From NCBI GenBank assembly GCA_018985235.1, contig JADGIG010000131.1, positions 1 through 16,614 of the forward strand: a DNA stretch of 16,614 nucleotides. Reading direction: 5' to 3'. Made by a program: the position numbers and the translations under genes. Positions 13,519-16,614 of this stretch are shown here, in pieces. Numbering within the stretch: the first letter of the stretch is position 1; the number at the start of each line of letters is the position of its first letter. This stretch comes from Sanchytrium tribonematis. Lineage: Eukaryota; Sanchytriomycota; Sanchytriomycetes; Sanchytriales; Sanchytriaceae. The notes under the pieces were generated by a model. It was not told the origin of the DNA. It did not search any database and saw nothing but the letters and a program-made list of their open reading frames with translations.

Positions 13519-16500
13519 ATGAACGAAGTTTCTCGATCACTTTTCACCATTCAGTTAAATGACCTCAAACCGGGAGATTTATGTTTTTCAACTATTTTAA
13601 TAAAATTGTTTGGACAGGTTATAAAAGACCGCTTGAGATCGATGACACGCTTCCCACTCATCAGGAAATTAAAGCAGAGAATGTCCGAGTCAAACTTGAA
13701 GAAAGTTTGGAAGATCATATGTTGAAAAAGAAAGAACCGATGGACTCTTTAACCAGAAACGATATTATAAAAGCTGTTTTTAAAGCCTATGGAAAAAAAT
13801 TCTGGATTGCTGGGTTTCTGAAATTTATTAACGATTCAGCCATGTTATGCACACCGTTGTTGCAAGAGTACATTATTAGGTATATTCAGAACTATCAGAA
13901 AGATAAAAATTCTGTAGATTCCTATAGCGGGTACATTTTTGTAGTAATCTTTTTCTTATTGAATATTATACAGACTTTAGCAGTGAATTACTATTTTATG
14001 CTTTCCATGACATGTGGATTGCAGGTAAGAACAGCTTTGACAACCTTAATATATAAAAAAGTATTGAAGTTGAATCCTTCAGTGTTTAACTCTGGAACTG
14101 TTATTAATCTAATTTCAACAGATGTGACAAGAATTGAGTTTGTTGCAAGCTACTTGCATATGATCTGGTCAGCGCCGTATCAACTTATATTGATTATTGT
14201 ATTTTTAGTCAGGGCCTTGGGCTGGGTGGCATTAGTTGGCATTGCTTCAATATTTTTAGTCACTCCATTCCAGTCTATTTTATTTAAAAAACTCGGAGTG
14301 TACCGAAAAGCAACACAAAAAGTGACCGATAGCAGAGTGAAGCAAACTAATGAAGCCTTGCAATCTATTAAATTAATCAAGTGTTTCGCTTGGGAAAATT
14401 TAGTTTTGAAAAATATTCAAGACCTTAGGAAAGCAGAATTGACAAACATTTTTAAACTGGCTATACTCACAACTATTACTTTTGGTATTGCACAGGTTAT
14501 TCCAACCATTGCCTCCATATTGACTTATGTTACTTACTTGGAACTAGGTAATTCTTTAGAGCCTGCTATTATTTTCTCATCACTTTCGTACTTCAATTTA
14601 CTCTTCACACCGCTTTTGATGCTTCCATTTTTACTTTCTGGTATCGTGGATTCTAGGGTCGCAATGACTAGACTTGCCGATCTAGTCAAAACGGGTGAAT
14701 TGAATTTCCAGCCAAAAATATCAGACGGAAAATCCGACATTGCTGTAAAGGTTGACAATGCTTCCTTCTCCTGGGATATGGTAGATGAGACACCTAAAGT
14801 CATTCTTAAGGAGTTAAACATTAAAATTCGCAAAGGTGGTCTGGCTGTTATCGTAGGGAGCGTGGGTTCGGGTAAATCGAGTATTCTTCAAGCGATAATT
14901 GGTGAAATGAGAAGACTTCATGGAGACGTAGAATTAAATGGCACTGTTGGGTATGCACCACAAATTGCTTGGATTATGAATGGGTCTTTAAAAGATAATA
15001 TTCTTTTTGGCTTGCCATTTGATGCTGATAGATATAAGAATGCTGTCAATTTTTCTTGTCTTAAGCATGACTTAGAAATTCTTCCTGACGGGGACAGAAC
15101 GGAAATTGGTGAAAAGGGAATCAATTTAAGTGGAGGTCAGAAAGCGAGAGTGTCGTTGGCCAGAGCTTATTACTTCAATCCAGACATCGTCCTATTAGAT
15201 GATGTTTTAAGTGCAGTTGACTCACACGTTGCAAAAGCCTTATTCTTTGACTTGATAAAGAATGGATTTAGCGGAAAGACTATCCTGCTTGTAACACATC
15301 AGCTACATGTGGTTCCTAATTGTGATTACGTAATATTTATGGAAGAAGGGAAAGTTATTTGTCAGGGCGAATATACTCACTTATTGGATACAAATTCTAA
15401 ATTTAAAGATTACATGATGGACGTTGGAAGAACTGGTGACATGGCTGATGATAGAGAGGTGGAAGTTGAGACAGAAACTAAAACTACAGATAAACCGAAG
15501 CAATTAATGACAACAGAAGAACGGTTCTCAGGCTCAGTCAAATGGTCTGTGTACTTGTCATACATTTCATCAGGTTTTGGGTTGTTTGTCGGTGCTATAT
15601 TAATTTTAGTATACATTATCCTGAATGCCGAAAAAATTGGGACAAATCTTTGGCTGGCATGGTTTACTCAAGGTCAAATTCAGAAATGGGATATTAGTCA
15701 AGACATTTTTATTTTGGTGTTTTGCATTTTGGGAATTTCTCAAGGATTCTTTGTTGCGGGTGCTGGAGCTGTTGGTGCATTGGGTGGATTTCGTGCTTCT
15801 CAAAAACTGCATGCTAATGCTATTACTAGAGTTTTAAACGCTCCAATGTCGTTTTTTGATACTAATCCAATTGGAAGAATTCTCAATAGATTTTCAAAAG
15901 ATCAAGATTCTATGGATTCGCAATTGCCAACAAGCTTGAGATCCTTCTTGACAACCTTCTTTACCTGTTTGTTTTCCTTTGCATATATGATTGCAATTAC
16001 TCCTTTTCTCGCAATCCCAATGGTAGTTTTATTAATTTTTTACTATTATGTTCAAAAGTTATATCGATGCACAAGTAGAGAGTTGAAAAGAATTGACGCG
16101 ATTTCAAAGTCACCGGTTTACGCATTGATGGGTGAAACTATCAACGGTCTCTCAACAATTCGCGCTTACCGCGAGCAAGGTCGATTCTCAAAGCTGATGG
16201 ATGGCTATGTTGATCGTAACAATAGACCTGCTTTCTCGCAACTTGTTGCTCAAAGATGGCTTTCTCTTAGGCTAGAAACGATTGGTGCTGTTTTAATATT
16301 TTTTGCAGCTTTATTTGGAGTTATTGGTAAAGATACCATCCCTGCTGGTGTTATTGCATTGTCACTTACATATGCACTCAGCACCACGTCATCTCTTAAT
16401 TGGTGTGTAAGACAGGCTGCAGAACTAGAAGTAACTTTAATTTATTTAGGTTTATATGAATTCAGTTGAAAGAATCAATTTTTACGCCGACGAATTACCA

Positions 16501-16614
16501 ACAGAGAAGCCTAAAACGTTAGAAGAAGACCCTGAAAATTGGCCTAATAAGGGCGAAGTGGTATTCAAAGGCGTTGTGATGTCATATCGACCAGGGTTGC
16601 CTGATGTTCTTAAA
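13519..16614 (+). CDS. ABC transporter, subfamily C (MRP type); 3' end outside window
   Basis: An ATP-driven exporter of organic anions or conjugates. It is the short type without TMD0. GYKRPLEIDD opens the lasso region and TMD1 follows. NBD1 has Walker A GSVGSGKSS (14856-14882), signature LSGGQ (15126-15140) and Walker B IVLLDD (15186-15203) with the D-loop SAVDSH. A charged linker leads to TMD2 (PMSFFDTNPIGRILNRFSKD). A 19-nt intron at 16431-16449 joins AAELE to VYMNSVERINFYADELP. The frame then stays open to the window end, where NBD2 begins (GEVVFKGVVMSYRPGLPDVL). NBD2 Walker A lies beyond the window. Start: exon 13519-13553 spliced over 23 nt to 13577 gives MNEVSRSLFTIQFMFFNYF, which suits the family. 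Without that splice the start would be the ATG at 13581. Confidence 0.93.
13554..13576 (+). other. Candidate 23-nt intron at the ABCC 5' end
   Basis: A GT-AG stretch (donor GTTAAA, acceptor CCGGGAG) whose phase fits exactly and extends the ABCC N-terminus in a family-like way. It is less AT-rich than the other introns and its donor is not GTAA. The alternative is that translation starts at 13581 and no intron exists. Confidence 0.4.
14856..14882 (+). other. ABCC NBD1 Walker A (P-loop)
   Basis: Encodes GSVGSGKSS, the ATP phosphate-binding loop of the first nucleotide-binding domain. Lysine and both glycines of the core motif are intact. Confidence 0.95.
16431..16449 (+). other. 19-nt GT-AG intron in the ABCC gene
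   Basis: GTAACTTTAATTTATTTAG, phase 0. Removal restores the conserved ABCC segment ELE-VYMNSVERI between TMD2 and NBD2, and the frame stays open to the window end. Retention gives a stop at 16467-16469 and loss of NBD2. Confidence 0.9.

Noticed and set aside
1-16614. tRNA, rRNA, CRISPR or transposon features
   Set aside because: I saw no cloverleaf, no rRNA core sequence, no regularly spaced repeat array and no intact transposase on reading both strands.

Overview
This is nuclear DNA from a small, gene-dense eukaryotic genome. It is AT-rich and has about one gene per 1.2 kb, with genes on both strands separated by tens of bases. Eukaryote-only genes (Rqc2/NEMF, NudC, penta-EF-hand ALG-2, PX-BAR sorting nexin, ABCC transporter, Kv channel) settle the domain of life. 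A mitochondrial-type IF2 implies a mitochondrion that still translates. All three stop codons end genes, so the code looks standard. I cannot name the lineage. A reduced opisthokont-type protist (Rozella- or aphelid-like) or a reduced parasitic animal would fit, but this is inference.

Layout: mitochondrial IF2 3' end (+, 1-1232); Rqc2 (-, 1257-3794); a 56-bp tandem duplication (3821-3942); an orphan with a recombinase-like N-terminus (-, 3912-4580); NudC (-, 4638-5150); a probable multi-exon unknown gene (-, about 5196-5761); a seven-helix membrane protein (-, 5912-7150); secreted tyrosinase (+, 7485-8570); a multi-pass membrane protein (-, 8572-9315); GALT (+, 9350-10366); ALG-2-like protein (+, 10395-10928); Kv channel (-, 10940-12106); PX-BAR sorting nexin (+, 12202-13487); ABCC transporter (+, 13519 to beyond the window end). 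The genes do not form one pathway. Loose themes are protein quality control and chaperoning (Rqc2, NudC) and membrane traffic and transport (ALG-2, sorting nexin, ABCC, Kv).

The most notable feature is RNA processing. Three genes make sense only if introns of 19, 20 and 24 nt are removed: ABCC at 16431-16449, sorting nexin at 12847-12866, ALG-2 at 10753-10776. Each removal restores a conserved domain exactly. A fourth candidate (23 nt, 13554-13576) lies at the ABCC start, and the unknown gene at 5196-5761 appears broken into short frames in the same way. In most genes an AATAAA hexamer overlaps or sits within about 15 nt of the stop codon, which suggests very short 3' UTRs. That would help explain convergent genes 1, 11 and 24 bp apart. 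A divergent pair shares a 34-bp spacer.
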